NCBI RefSeq assembly: GCF_001957125.1
Contig: NZ_MPHJ01000005.1
Span: 186,001-250,000, forward strand
Reading direction: 5' to 3'
Origin: Shewanella sp. UCD-KL12
Lineage (GTDB): Bacteria; Pseudomonadota; Gammaproteobacteria; Enterobacterales; Shewanellaceae
Length of the DNA stretch: 64,000 nucleotides
The notes beneath the pieces are model-generated. The model did not search any database and was not told where the DNA came from. It saw nothing but the letters and a program-made list of their open reading frames with translations. Position numbers and translations under genes: made by a program. This document shows positions 1 through 9,267 of this stretch, piece after piece; within the stretch, counting starts at the first letter, position 1; each line of letters opens with the position of its first letter.

Positions 1-64
1 GAATACCTAGAATGATAATGACAACCACTAATTCAATTAGCGTAAAACCATTTTGTTGCTTCAT
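1..64 (-). CDS. mshA: MSHA pilin, partial (N-terminus only)
   Basis: Start of a type IV pilin, cut by the window edge. About 21 residues are visible: a short leader MKQQNG followed by FTLIELVVVIIILG, the class of prepilin peptidase site (cut between G and F, with E5) and hydrophobic helix seen in MshA. The ATG at 64 is preceded by AAAGGTAG as ribosome binding site. It lies just downstream of mshB on the same strand, the usual place of the major pilin gene mshA. Assignment as mshA rather than another minor pilin rests on gene order, because the body of the protein is outside the window. Confidence 0.75.
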   Translation of the reverse strand, partial: MKQQNGFTLIELVVVIIILGI

Positions 65-146
65 TTGTACTACCTTTTATACAACTTAATATATGACTCT
101 ATTACAGAGAAAACGTCTCAAAACTCATGTATTGGTTTTAGAGCTC

Positions 147-758
147 TTAATTAGTAAAACTAACTACAGTTCCAGTACCAGGGTTATAGGTGATCCCCTT
201 TCCGTCATCAAGATCAGGAGCTGGTGTTGGTACACCTGTAGTCTGATCTAACACTAACGAAGCAACCTGATGATAGACACATAAACCTATACCTGTGACA
301 GTGTCTCCATTCAGATCTGTGGCTGTTCCGCCAACACCTGCGAGCATTCTCACGGTGTAGCGTTGATTACGAGCATCTTCATCGTACTGAACATTTCGTG
401 GCGCGCTTTGCAGTACTGAGTCAAACACCTGCTGGCAGCGGTTATCGTTCATAGCAGTCACATCTGTACCATTTGGACCTGTTCCTGTAGGGAAACCAAA
501 GCGAGTATCCAATGAAACACTAGTACCATCGAGAATAACTGTATTGTTATTTCTCCCATCTACTTCCCACTGGGCACGAACAAAGCCAACAGCAGTAGCC
601 AAGCCACCAGTCACACCATCTAAACTGGCATCTTCTGCATCTTCTGTGACATTGAGAAAACGTGGAATCGCGGTTGCCGCTAGCAAACCAAGAATTACAA
701 TGACAATTACAAGTTCTATTAACGAGAACCCTTGTTGACGGCTTCGAGCATTAGTCAT
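147..758 (-). CDS. mshB: MSHA minor pilin MshB
   Basis: Type IV pilin-like subunit of the mannose-sensitive haemagglutinin pilus, inserted in the inner membrane and assembled into the fibre. The chosen ATG at 758 gives the short leader MTNARSRQQG before FSLIELVIVIVILG, a canonical prepilin peptidase site with Glu5, and has AAGGGT upstream. A longer frame to 845 would give a 39-residue leader, which is atypical. The globular part has two cysteines (NDNRCQQV and GLCVYHQ) that may form the pilin D-region disulfide. It sits between mshF and mshA. Family is certain; the name MshB comes from position. Confidence 0.82.
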   Translation of the reverse strand: MTNARSRQQGFSLIELVIVIVILGLLAATAIPRFLNVTEDAEDASLDGVTGGLATAVGFVRAQWEVDGRNNNTVILDGTSVSLDTRFGFPTGTGPNGTDVTAMNDNRCQQVFDSVLQSAPRNVQYDEDARNQRYTVRMLAGVGGTATDLNGDTVTGIGLCVYHQVASLVLDQTTGVPTPAPDLDDGKGITYNPGTGTVVSFTN

Positions 759-912
759 AGTTGTACCCTTAAATTGAGCATTCACTTGGTTATTCATTTG
801 GCTAACCATTCGAACACAGATTTGCTTATCCATATAAGCCCCCATAGCATATTTTACAATTCTAACAGTTCACAGAAAATTAGAAACCTATGATCTAGCT
901 CTATTTTCTCAA

Positions 913-1401
913 TTATTTGTCATTCGTCAAAAAAATTACGCGACCAGAGGCCAGCTGATAACCAATACGATCAGAGTTGTTAGCAATGTAGCTACAAACA
1001 TCTCTTTTGGCGTCGATCTCAGATACAAACTGTTGTAACAAAGTATCCTTCCCCAACAATTGGTACCAGAGCTGTTCACAGCCTGATGCGTCCAGACTGT
1101 TAGGTAAAGGCCAGCCGCCAGCACTCATTTTCACATAAGACTCAGCATATTCTGTGCCAGTCGAATCCCAGCTCAGCTTCATCTCTGTCGGGCGACCTTG
1201 TGCTAACCACTGCGCCTTAACCATACCTAGTACATTGAGCAAACGGTTATGATCCACTCTTAACCCTTGTGAACTAATATTGCTCACTGAGCCAAAGTAA
1301 CGAAATCCCAAAACGCTAAGCAAAGTCAGAAGCAATACGATAGCGACCACCTTGCCAAATACCTGTAGCAGTTCGCCATCTGCCTTTTGCTGGCTCTTCA
1401 T
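913..1401 (-). CDS. mshF: MSHA biogenesis protein MshF
   Basis: Small inner-membrane protein of the MSHA pilus operon, 162 residues, with one transmembrane segment near residues 15-35 and a periplasmic domain. The soluble part resembles a pilin body (LDASGCEQLWYQLL and DVCSYI cysteine pair; a GMVKAQWLAQGRP stretch like FVRAQWEVDGR in the adjacent MshB), but it lacks a prepilin peptidase leader. It lies between mshG and mshB, the place of mshF in Shewanella and Vibrio. Its exact biochemical role is not established; a minor-pilin-like assembly factor is an inference from the shared fold hints. Confidence 0.75.
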   Translation of the reverse strand: MKSQQKADGELLQVFGKVVAIVLLLTLLSVLGFRYFGSVSNISSQGLRVDHNRLLNVLGMVKAQWLAQGRPTEMKLSWDSTGTEYAESYVKMSAGGWPLPNSLDASGCEQLWYQLLGKDTLLQQFVSEIDAKRDVCSYIANNSDRIGYQLASGRVIFLTNDK

Positions 1402-1424
1402 CGCCTTTCAGACCTTTCAAACAT

Positions 1425-2645
1425 CTACTGTCCACCTTTGACAACGTTAAGCATATCCCACATCGGTAAGTAGATACCCAAGGCTAAGATCAGCACGATC
1501 ACAGCAACAAAACCAATTAAGATAGGCTCGAGCTTGGCAGTGAGGTTCTTAAGATCATAATCGACCTCACCTTCATAGAAGTCAGCAGCATCATTAAGTA
1601 ACTGATCGATTTGTCCTGTCTCTTCACCCACTGCAACCATCTGCAATACCAGTGGAGTAAATAGTTGGCTTTGATTCGAGACACGTAGCATGGAGTCACC
1701 CGATTCTATTCCACGGCGCATCGCGACAATTCGATCATGCATATAAGCATTATCAACCGCATCGGCGACTAAACTGAGTGCCTGGGTCATAGGTACGCCT
1801 GCGCTGAGCATCATAGAAAAACTACGGCAGTAGCGAGACAGAGTTGAACGCTCGATGATACTGCCTACAGCAGGGATATGTAGTTTCCACTTATCCCACT
1901 GCTTCTCACCTTTCTCAGTACTATGCCAATAGCGGATACCGATAAAGGTGGCAGCAAGCCCCACCAACATAACAGGCCAATAATTGACGAATATACTCGA
2001 TGTATTAATTAACAGTTTGGTCGCCCAGGGCAGGTCTGCACCGAAACGGGAGAACATATCGGCAAACTTGGGGATCACCATAATGTTTAATATCACCATG
2101 GCAATGGCGATCGCGATCAATACAAAAATAGGGTAGCGCATCGCCGCCTTGATCCGACGACGAGTCTCCTGCTCACGTTCAATGTAACCAGAGAGCTGCA
2201 TAAAGGCATCTTCAAGCTTACCTGTATTCTCACCTACGTGAACCATAGAGACAAACAACGCATCGAACACATCAGGATGATGGTTCATCGCAGAAGACAG
2301 CGGTCGACCAGAGGTTAATTGCTCTGAGATATCATTGAGGGCATCGCGCATTCGTTGAGAATGCGTCGTCTCAGAAAGGCCGGCAATCGCTCGTAAAATA
2401 GGGATACCAGAGCGAGTTAAGGAATACATCTGCCGAGTAAATATCTGTAGTTCAGCTAAACTCACCTTACCTTTGAAAATAGCGGCTAAAGAGAAATCCT
2501 GTTTCTCCTTCGCTTCATTAAGCTCTAATGGAATAACAGATCGTGACATAAGTTGATCGGCAGCCGCACTTTCAGAGGTAGCATCAACCACCCCTGTCAC
2601 TTGCTGGCCTTGGGCATCACGCCCTCGGTACTTATAAACCGCCAT
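1425..2645 (-). CDS. mshG: MSHA pilus inner-membrane platform protein MshG (GspF/PilC family)
   Basis: Polytopic platform protein of the type IV pilus machine; couples the MshE ATPase to pilin extrusion in the inner membrane. About 406 residues with two homologous GspF domains: the first around residues 65-190 (LAELQIFTRQMYSLTRSGIPI, GEN.GKLEDAF) and the second around 265-390 (STLSRYCRSFSMMLSAGVP, GEETGQIDQLL), each followed by hydrophobic segments. The start at 2645 (MAVYKYRGRD) fits the family and has AAGG upstream; a start seven codons earlier is possible. It follows mshE with a few bases between them. Confidence 0.92.
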   Translation of the reverse strand: MAVYKYRGRDAQGQQVTGVVDATSESAAADQLMSRSVIPLELNEAKEKQDFSLAAIFKGKVSLAELQIFTRQMYSLTRSGIPILRAIAGLSETTHSQRMRDALNDISEQLTSGRPLSSAMNHHPDVFDALFVSMVHVGENTGKLEDAFMQLSGYIEREQETRRRIKAAMRYPIFVLIAIAIAMVILNIMVIPKFADMFSRFGADLPWATKLLINTSSIFVNYWPVMLVGLAATFIGIRYWHSTEKGEKQWDKWKLHIPAVGSIIERSTLSRYCRSFSMMLSAGVPMTQALSLVADAVDNAYMHDRIVAMRRGIESGDSMLRVSNQSQLFTPLVLQMVAVGEETGQIDQLLNDAADFYEGEVDYDLKNLTAKLEPILIGFVAVIVLILALGIYLPMWDMLNVVKGGQ

Positions 2646-2673
2646 TAGCCTTGCCCCTCTTTTCAATAGTCAC

Positions 2674-4419
2674 TTATTGCGTCACCATATCCGCAGAAAG
2701 AGGTATTTGAGATTCAGTCACATCCTCTACTAACTTTGAAACCTCTTCGATTGTCGTCATCCCCTCAGAAAGATATTTTAAGGCTGACTCTGCTAGCGGC
2801 GTAAAATTCGGACTGTTTTTTGCTGCTTGAGCAAAATCTTGTGGATTACCGGTACGCATGGCTTCAATCATAGATTCATCTAATTCTAAGATCTCAAACA
2901 CACCAATACGCCCACGATAACCACTGCCATTACAGCTTTGACATCCTGAGCCGATTTTAAACTTGGCCTGAGAAAAGTCCTGATGGCTTACTGAGCCGAG
3001 CCAAGCACTGTCTTGCGCCGTTAACTGATAATCACGGGAACAGTTATGACAAACCCGTCGAACCAGTCGTTGAGCGATAATTACTCTGAGTGCGCTCGCA
3101 ACTAAATAGCTGGCAGCCCCCATATCGAGTAAACGCAGTGCACTAGTAACCGCATCGTTAGTGTGAAGTGTTGACAGTACAAAGTGACCAGTTAATGCAC
3201 CTCTAAGCCCAATTTCTACGGTTTCTTGGTCTCGCATCTCACCGACCATGATGATATCGGGATCTTGACGTAAGGTGGTTCGAAGGACGTTAGAGAAATC
3301 TAAGCCAATTTTATGATTTACCTGAACTTGGTTAATACGTGGCAACTGGTACTCGACAGGATCTTCTACCGTAATAATTTTTCTGTCTGCAGTATTCAGC
3401 TCACTGAGCACACCATACAAGGTTGTCGTTTTACCGCTACCCGTTGGGCCTGTCACCAAGAGCATACCGTGGGGTCGCTTTATCTGTTTACGGACTCGCG
3501 CCAAGATCTCTGGTGGCATCCCAGTTTCATTTAGGGTCAATAAGCCTGCCGATTGATCAAGCAGTCGCATCACCACTGACTCACCATGATAGATAGGCAT
3601 AGTCGACATACGTACATCTATCTTATGGCCCTTGATCTCCATATGAAAACGCCCATCTTGAGGCAAGCGTTTTTCAGAAATATCCAAGCCAGCCATTAGC
3701 TTCAGCCTAAGTACTAAGGCTGCAGCAATACTGGCTTCAGGTAAGGTGTTTTCATGCAGCTGTCCATCAATACGTTGACGAATACGCAGCACTTTCTCAC
3801 CAGGTTCAATGTGAATATCCGATGCTCTCATCTGTACTGCATCTTCAAAAATCGACTGCAATAACTTAACAACTGTGGTTTCGTTATCACTATCACCATC
3901 GGTTAGGCTGGCGAGATCAAACTGGTCATCGGCTGCATACTCCTCCTCCAGCTTACCAGCGATCTGAGCAATCTCATCGGTACGTCGATAAAGGTTGTCA
4001 AAGGCATCGAGAAGTTGGCTCTCAGTGACAACAGCTATTTTGATTAACTTAGGTAGTAGTTGTACTTCAAGGTTATCCATAGCCTGCAGATCGGCAGGAT
4101 CGCTCATGGCAACGAGAACGCTGTCACCATTATCTTCGACCACTAAAGCACGGTAACGTCTAGCTTGTACCTCTGGCAGTAGATTGACAACTTCAGCAGG
4201 AATTGGACGCTTACTGATATCAAGAAATGGAATATTCAGTTGCTGGGATAAAAACTTTAATAATTGCTCTTCGGTAATACAGTTAAGATCGATGAGCGTA
4301 CGACCTAGTTTTTTACCGCTATTTCTCTGTTCTGATAGTGCTTGTAATAGCTGGTCTTCACCAATAATCTGCTCTTGAACAAGGAGATCACCTAGACGCA
4401 TCTTTAACTTTGGTTTCAC
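2674..4419 (-). CDS. mshE: MSHA pilus extension ATPase MshE (GspE/PilB family)
   Basis: Cytoplasmic hexameric ATPase that powers pilus assembly. 581 residues, normal length. The N-terminal region has the GspE-N/MshEN fold that in V. cholerae MshE binds cyclic di-GMP (LGDLLVQEQIIGEDQLLQAL and a second RLLG-type repeat). The catalytic part shows Walker A GPTGSGKTTT near residue 326, a Walker B/Asp box (DPDIIMVGEMRD), the His box and a CHNC/CQSC zinc site near the C-terminus. Its start overlaps the mshN stop as ATGA, indicating translational coupling. Regulation by c-di-GMP is family knowledge, not seen here. Confidence 0.94.
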   Translation of the reverse strand: MKPKLKMRLGDLLVQEQIIGEDQLLQALSEQRNSGKKLGRTLIDLNCITEEQLLKFLSQQLNIPFLDISKRPIPAEVVNLLPEVQARRYRALVVEDNGDSVLVAMSDPADLQAMDNLEVQLLPKLIKIAVVTESQLLDAFDNLYRRTDEIAQIAGKLEEEYAADDQFDLASLTDGDSDNETTVVKLLQSIFEDAVQMRASDIHIEPGEKVLRIRQRIDGQLHENTLPEASIAAALVLRLKLMAGLDISEKRLPQDGRFHMEIKGHKIDVRMSTMPIYHGESVVMRLLDQSAGLLTLNETGMPPEILARVRKQIKRPHGMLLVTGPTGSGKTTTLYGVLSELNTADRKIITVEDPVEYQLPRINQVQVNHKIGLDFSNVLRTTLRQDPDIIMVGEMRDQETVEIGLRGALTGHFVLSTLHTNDAVTSALRLLDMGAASYLVASALRVIIAQRLVRRVCHNCSRDYQLTAQDSAWLGSVSHQDFSQAKFKIGSGCQSCNGSGYRGRIGVFEILELDESMIEAMRTGNPQDFAQAAKNSPNFTPLAESALKYLSEGMTTIEEVSKLVEDVTESQIPLSADMVTQ

Positions 4420-5681
4420 TCGCTCTCTCCTAACTGGACTAACCTGTTTTCAATGTATTCAGCAGCTTGCTTAGACAAACCACTAGCAGAAAGGGCTTGA
4501 TGGTATGCTTGTTTAGCAGGCTCATATTTCTGCTGGGCATCGAGTGCATGCGCCAACCCCATCCACCACTTAGCTTGATGAGTTTCTATACGTAATAGAT
4601 TGCGGTAGCTCTGCTCCGCTAACAGGTAATCGCCCTCTTTCTGCGCTAAACTACTCTGCATTGTCCATTTCTGCTTGGCGTAACTACTTTGATCTGAGAT
4701 CAAACCAAGCGTCAATATGGCTTGTTTACGCTTACCGGATGCCAGCTGAACACGAGATAATAAGATCGCGTAATCATGCTCCTGAGGAAAAAGTGCCATA
4801 CCTTTAGACAGAGTATCACTCGCTAAGTCGAGCCTATTTTGACCATAATACAGTGCCGCAAGTTGCCTTCTTGCTGCGTGCATCTCAGGTTTCAATGCCA
4901 GTACTTCGCTGTAATAGACAACCGCATCACTCAATAAGCCCTGGTTTTCAGCTTCACTCGCTAAGCGGTACCTTCTTTGTGCCAATTGCTCATTGGAAAC
5001 TTGCACTTCAGTCACCGCCATTGAGCTAGCTCTAGGCTCTGTTCCTGCCTTTGTTATAGTCTCTGACTGCTCAAGCATAGGTTCGAGTTTAGCTTCAAGT
5101 GCAGGCTTAACTTTAGTCACTAATGGCTGAGAAGGATTAACTTGTACACTAACAGTATTTAAATCCGAAGCCTCCACTACAGCACTTGGTGAGCTTGCAG
5201 CCTCACTTGGCTTTGCAACCAGATCTTTAGTCTGTGTCGAGTCTGCTGTTGTTGAGGCAGTCGCGATAGCAGGAACTGGCTCAATCACAAGCTCGGCTAC
5301 AGTCATTGGATTGGTATTAGCCGAAGGTTCTATCCCTGCTGATGGCTCTATTCCAGCGGTAGGCTCTTCTATAGCTGAAGATTCTTTCCTAGCTAATGGC
5401 TCTTCTCCAGCTGAAGGCTCTATCTCTTTTGGGGTCGGGTTCGAGGCTGGTAATTGATTTGAGGCTGGCGGATTTGAAGCCGTAGGCTCTATATTCGACA
5501 GTGTTATCCAGCTATAAGTGATACCTGCGATAAGTAAAACAGAGACGATTGCCAGTAAGATCCAAGGTAAGCTTGAAGCAGGTTTACCACGATATTGGAC
5601 TGGGGCAACATTAAGGTTCTCTAGACTATGAGGCTGCTGGCGCTTATCCAGATCTTTAAGCATAGAATTAATGACACTCAT
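4416..5681 (-). CDS. mshN: MSHA biogenesis TPR protein MshN
   Basis: Inner-membrane protein with a short cytoplasmic N-terminus (MSVINSMLKDLDKR), one transmembrane helix near residues 38-60, a long Pro/Ala/Glu/Ser-rich linker (about 65-225) and C-terminal tetratricopeptide repeats (about 230-415). The linker contains degenerate tandem units of the type IEPSAGEEP/IEPSAGIEP, so its length is likely variable between strains. TPRs probably scaffold the pilus machine. The gene overlaps both mshM and mshE by four bases. Family and order make the assignment firm; the molecular partner is not known to me. Confidence 0.88.
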   Translation of the reverse strand: MSVINSMLKDLDKRQQPHSLENLNVAPVQYRGKPASSLPWILLAIVSVLLIAGITYSWITLSNIEPTASNPPASNQLPASNPTPKEIEPSAGEEPLARKESSAIEEPTAGIEPSAGIEPSANTNPMTVAELVIEPVPAIATASTTADSTQTKDLVAKPSEAASSPSAVVEASDLNTVSVQVNPSQPLVTKVKPALEAKLEPMLEQSETITKAGTEPRASSMAVTEVQVSNEQLAQRRYRLASEAENQGLLSDAVVYYSEVLALKPEMHAARRQLAALYYGQNRLDLASDTLSKGMALFPQEHDYAILLSRVQLASGKRKQAILTLGLISDQSSYAKQKWTMQSSLAQKEGDYLLAEQSYRNLLRIETHQAKWWMGLAHALDAQQKYEPAKQAYHQALSASGLSKQAAEYIENRLVQLGESE

Positions 5682-6586
5682 GCATTAACTCCATAAAAAA
5701 GATGTAACCCAAGGCCACTCACCGCAGAGATTAAACTTAATCCTATTAGCCAAAGCCACCGACCTCGAATACTTAGCTGAGCATCTTGGGTATCAATAAT
5801 CGCGCCCTTAACATGACGATATTCGACCCGACTAGCTCCTTCACCGAAGCTCAGCAACAAGGCCTTATGAGCTAAAATATTGATCAATCTGGGTATCCCT
5901 TTTGAGGCTGCAGCAAGTTTACGGGTATCTTTATGGCTAAATAGCGGCTGGCCCACGCTACCAGCAACCGATAACCTATGTTGTACATACGCATCAGCTT
6001 CATCAAGGGTTAAAGGTCTTAGGCAATAGCTAAAGGTTATCCTCTGCCTAAGTTGCCTAAAGTGATGTTTATTCAGTCTTTCATCTAGCTCAGGCTGAGC
6101 AAACAGCACAACTTGCAAAAGTTTTCGACTCTCAGTCTCTAAGTTCGTAAATAGCCGTAAAGCTTCCAAACTTTCATCTGGCAGAGCCTGAGCCTCATCA
6201 AGTACTAAAACAATTGAATGACCGTGGGCACAAAGTGCCAGCAACTGTTGTTGAATAAGGCCCGTTAGCTGTATCTGATCGATATCGGCTGAATACTTCA
6301 ACCCCAGCTCAAGCGCGACAGCCCATCTTAATTCAGCTGGAGAGAGATAAGGGTTAGGAAGATAAGCACAATGGAAGCGTTTTGGTAGCTCATTAATAAG
6401 TTTACGACAGATGAGTGTTTTGCCGGTTCCGACCTCACCTGTCACCTTGATAAATCCTTCCCCCGTTTGCAGGGCTGTTTGTAGCACCTGCAACGCCTCA
6501 ACATGGGGCGCGAGCCCAAAGAAGAACTCTGTATTAGGGGTGAGTGAGAAAGGCGTTTCCGCTAACCCAAAATGTTGCAGGTACAA
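5678..6586 (-). CDS. mshM: MSHA biogenesis ATPase MshM (ExeA-like AAA+)
   Basis: AAA+ ATPase related to ExeA/GspA. 302 residues: GLAETPFSLTPN motif at the start, Walker A GEVGTGKT near residue 50, Walker B IVLVLDEAQAL, sensor region GIPRLINILAHKALL, then a C-terminal transmembrane helix near 280-297 ending in a very short periplasmic tail. ExeA relatives help place the secretin through peptidoglycan, and the neighbour here is the secretin gene mshL, which fits that role. Stop/start overlap with mshN indicates coupling. Confidence 0.9.
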   Translation of the reverse strand: MYLQHFGLAETPFSLTPNTEFFFGLAPHVEALQVLQTALQTGEGFIKVTGEVGTGKTLICRKLINELPKRFHCAYLPNPYLSPAELRWAVALELGLKYSADIDQIQLTGLIQQQLLALCAHGHSIVLVLDEAQALPDESLEALRLFTNLETESRKLLQVVLFAQPELDERLNKHHFRQLRQRITFSYCLRPLTLDEADAYVQHRLSVAGSVGQPLFSHKDTRKLAAASKGIPRLINILAHKALLLSFGEGASRVEYRHVKGAIIDTQDAQLSIRGRWLWLIGLSLISAVSGLGLHLFYGVNA

Positions 6587-6589
6587 AAT

Positions 6590-8293
6590 TTACTGCCCTT
6601 GATCGCTTTCATCTTGCTCTTCTGGGTACCAACGATCGAGTAACTCTTTAGAGCGTTGTAGTTCATCTTTCCAGGTATCGGCACCAACAACTGTTGGCTT
6701 CAGCAAGATAACAAGTTCAGTTTTCTTCAATGACTTAGAGCGGTTGGTAAATAACTCACCTACAAGTGGAATATCACCAAGTATTGGTACTTGAGATTTT
6801 ATCTCAATATTTTCACTCTTCATTAAACCGCCAATCACGACAACATCGCCAGTCCTAGCCTTAATCACAGTATCAGACTCACGAATATCACTCTGAGCTA
6901 AAGGCAGTTCAAGCGCACTATCAGAGATCTTGATGGTTTTAACCTGCTCTTTAATATCGATAACTGAAGGGTGAATATGCAGTAGCACATTACCTTCACC
7001 ATCAATCTGAGGCGTCACATCTAACGCAATGCCTGAGAAAAAGGGCGTTAACTCCACTTCAGGTGTCGTAACTGGCGTGGTACCAGCTACGGTTGTAGAG
7101 GAGACATCTGTAACAAAGTACTCATCTGTCCCTACTTTAATCACAGCCTTCTGGTTATTTGACGCCGTTACTCGTGGGCTAGATAGCACATCAACATCAC
7201 CTTGAGTGTCGAGCAGGCTTATCATCGCGCTAAAGTCACTACCTGAAAACTTAAGTGATGTCACCCCACCAATTACACCCGTTATCTGATCAGATAAGCC
7301 GCTACCACTTGGCGATGTGCCAAAAGAGATATCTGTATCACCGACATGACCCAATACATTTTCCCAATGGATCCCTTGCTGGTAACCATCAGACAGAGTG
7401 ACCTCTAAGATCTTGGCTTCTAAAATAACCTGACGCTGCAGATGGCTTTCAGCTGTTTGTAAAAATGAGCGAACCTGTCTTAATTCATTCGGATAGCCAC
7501 GTACAGTCACAAGCCCAGCCTGAGGAGTTACAACAACCTGACGTCCGCCCCCCGTATTACCCACTATCGATACTAAGGTTTCCTTTAACTCACCCCAAAA
7601 GTCTGTCTTAGTTTTTGAGCGAATAAAAGTACCATTGGTTGTTTCGTTACTATTACTGCCACTTGAGTCTGAGCTATTGTTAGAGGAGCTGTTGTTACTG
7701 CTGTTGTTACTATTATTACTATTGCTATTTCCAGAGCTCGAATTGTTGTTACTGTCCGAGATACGTCCAGAGTTGACCGAGGTCAATGAGAGACCATGTC
7801 GCTCCATATAGAGATAGTTCAGCGGAAATGTTTCTGTGCGCATGCCAGCAGGATAGATGCGTAAGATGCGCCCTTCACGACTCACTTCATACCCATAAAT
7901 ATCTTCAACAACTTGCAGTGCTTCGCTGAGCGTCACTCCTTTGAGAGATAGCGAGATGGTGCCCGTCACTTCTGGGTGAACAGCTACACTCAAGGGCGTA
8001 CCCTGCACTAAGCTCGGGAAAAAGACACTCGCCTCTACATCATGGGCCGATACATCAAATCGACGTTCAGCCCTTTGAGTGGGTGCAATACCCGCTAATA
8101 GGTCCGATGAAGCAAGCTCCTGCTGTATTGCTTCAGGCATTTGCGCTGGCGGTGGGGTGTTACTTTTAGCTTCTTCAGCTTTCACCGACTTATCTAATAC
8201 CTCTTTCGAGGCTTGAGGGTCGGGTCTGTCAGTGGTTTGGCATGCAACTAAGAGCAAAGCTAACAGGGGCGTAATTTTTATAAGCGCAGTCAT
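6590..8293 (-). CDS. mshL: MSHA outer-membrane secretin MshL
   Basis: Outer-membrane secretin through which the pilus exits. 567 residues. Lipoprotein signal with Cys18 (LLLVAC). A secretin N-domain and STN-like segment lie at about 75-170, followed by a striking Asn/Ser-only low-complexity tract (about 180-215), then an N1-type domain and the secretin beta-barrel with VPILGDIPLVGELF near the C-terminus. The Asn/Ser tract is encoded by an irregular AAC/AGC-type run around 7640-7755 and is a good candidate for strain length variation. Lies between mshK and mshM. Confidence 0.94.
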   Translation of the reverse strand: MTALIKITPLLALLLVACQTTDRPDPQASKEVLDKSVKAEEAKSNTPPPAQMPEAIQQELASSDLLAGIAPTQRAERRFDVSAHDVEASVFFPSLVQGTPLSVAVHPEVTGTISLSLKGVTLSEALQVVEDIYGYEVSREGRILRIYPAGMRTETFPLNYLYMERHGLSLTSVNSGRISDSNNNSSSGNSNSNNSNNSSNNSSSNNSSDSSGSNSNETTNGTFIRSKTKTDFWGELKETLVSIVGNTGGGRQVVVTPQAGLVTVRGYPNELRQVRSFLQTAESHLQRQVILEAKILEVTLSDGYQQGIHWENVLGHVGDTDISFGTSPSGSGLSDQITGVIGGVTSLKFSGSDFSAMISLLDTQGDVDVLSSPRVTASNNQKAVIKVGTDEYFVTDVSSTTVAGTTPVTTPEVELTPFFSGIALDVTPQIDGEGNVLLHIHPSVIDIKEQVKTIKISDSALELPLAQSDIRESDTVIKARTGDVVVIGGLMKSENIEIKSQVPILGDIPLVGELFTNRSKSLKKTELVILLKPTVVGADTWKDELQRSKELLDRWYPEEQDESDQGQ

Positions 8294-8297
8294 TTTT

Positions 8298-8630
8298 TTA
8301 ATTTCCCTTTGTCTCTGTTATAGCTTGGTACATGGTTAACTTACGTCCGTCTGATAATGACACTGAAATGGTGTCTATGGCGGTAATTGTTACCCCCTGC
8401 ACCCTATCACCCAATGAAAAGATTTTATTATTGATAACGGCATAAGATGAAGCTTCAGCCTTCACTACACTGTTAAGCGTTAAGGAGGTATCTATGTCAG
8501 CAGCCGCTGAAGATATAGCCACAGCACCGTGACCGGGTCGCGTTGGATCCCTTAACGTATCAGCTTGGGCAGCCGAGACACCTAATAGGAACAGCAATGT
8601 CATGACCGAATTAATCTTGATTAGCGACAC
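8298..8630 (-). CDS. mshK: MSHA biogenesis protein MshK (PilP-like)
   Basis: Short periplasmic protein, 110 residues, with a cleavable signal peptide (AAQA) followed by the phrase DPTRPG typical of MshK. The rest resembles the beta-domain of PilP/GspC-like proteins (ISLGDRVQGVTITAI, VSLSDG). Likely a periplasmic link between the inner-membrane MshI/J complex and the secretin. The 5' end overlaps mshJ by 20 bases, and the gene ends five bases before mshL. Confidence 0.85.
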   Translation of the reverse strand: MSLIKINSVMTLLFLLGVSAAQADTLRDPTRPGHGAVAISSAAADIDTSLTLNSVVKAEASSYAVINNKIFSLGDRVQGVTITAIDTISVSLSDGRKLTMYQAITETKGN

Positions 8631-9267
8631 TAATAAAGTCCTTATTTATACTTAAGGTATAAAGCTCCAATACCACGTTAGCAGCAGGATACTCATCCAC
8701 CTTATAATCTATTTTTTTCCAATATAATTTATTCGGCATCCCTTCTACGGCCTCAATGAACTTAAGCACAGAGAAGTAATCTCCCTCTAAAGTGAGGCGA
8801 ATACCGTGACTATAGAGATTCATCTTCTTTTCATCACCAACGGCAAGTAGCGGCGTGGGTGCAATTGAGCTGAACTCGTGTAACTTTACACCTGTGACCT
8901 TACCAAGTAGCTCACTCAATAACGCAGGCATATGATTAGCAGGCACCATATCAACCATCTGAAACGATAGTTGATTATCTAAGTCTGCATCTTGTTGCTG
9001 TAGTACAGCCAAACGATTCTTGTATTCATCATTGGGATCTTGAGCAAGGCGCTGCTCATACAGCTCTATCTGCTGCTTCGAGATTTTGTTCTCACTTTCA
9101 AGCGCCTTATTCTGCTTAACCAATTTTTGCTGCTCTAAGATCAGAGACTCGAGCGGTAGATAACAGAGCATGCCAATGACAACAAATGCTGCGGTAGCAA
9201 CCATCACCCTTTCTCGTTGACTTAAGATGTCGAAACGGGCAGCCAATTCATTCCATTTTTGCTTCAC
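8611..9267 (-). CDS. mshJ: MSHA biogenesis protein MshJ (PilO-like)
   Basis: Bitopic inner-membrane protein, 218 residues: cytoplasmic start, transmembrane helix near 22-42, coiled coil about 45-100 (KLVKQNKALESENKISKQQ), then a ferredoxin-like PilO domain. Probably pairs with the PilN-like product next to it to form the alignment complex of the pilus. Its start overlaps the end of the preceding gene by four bases. Confidence 0.86.
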   Translation of the reverse strand: MKQKWNELAARFDILSQRERVMVATAAFVVIGMLCYLPLESLILEQQKLVKQNKALESENKISKQQIELYEQRLAQDPNDEYKNRLAVLQQQDADLDNQLSFQMVDMVPANHMPALLSELLGKVTGVKLHEFSSIAPTPLLAVGDEKKMNLYSHGIRLTLEGDYFSVLKFIEAVEGMPNKLYWKKIDYKVDEYPAANVVLELYTLSINKDFISVANQD

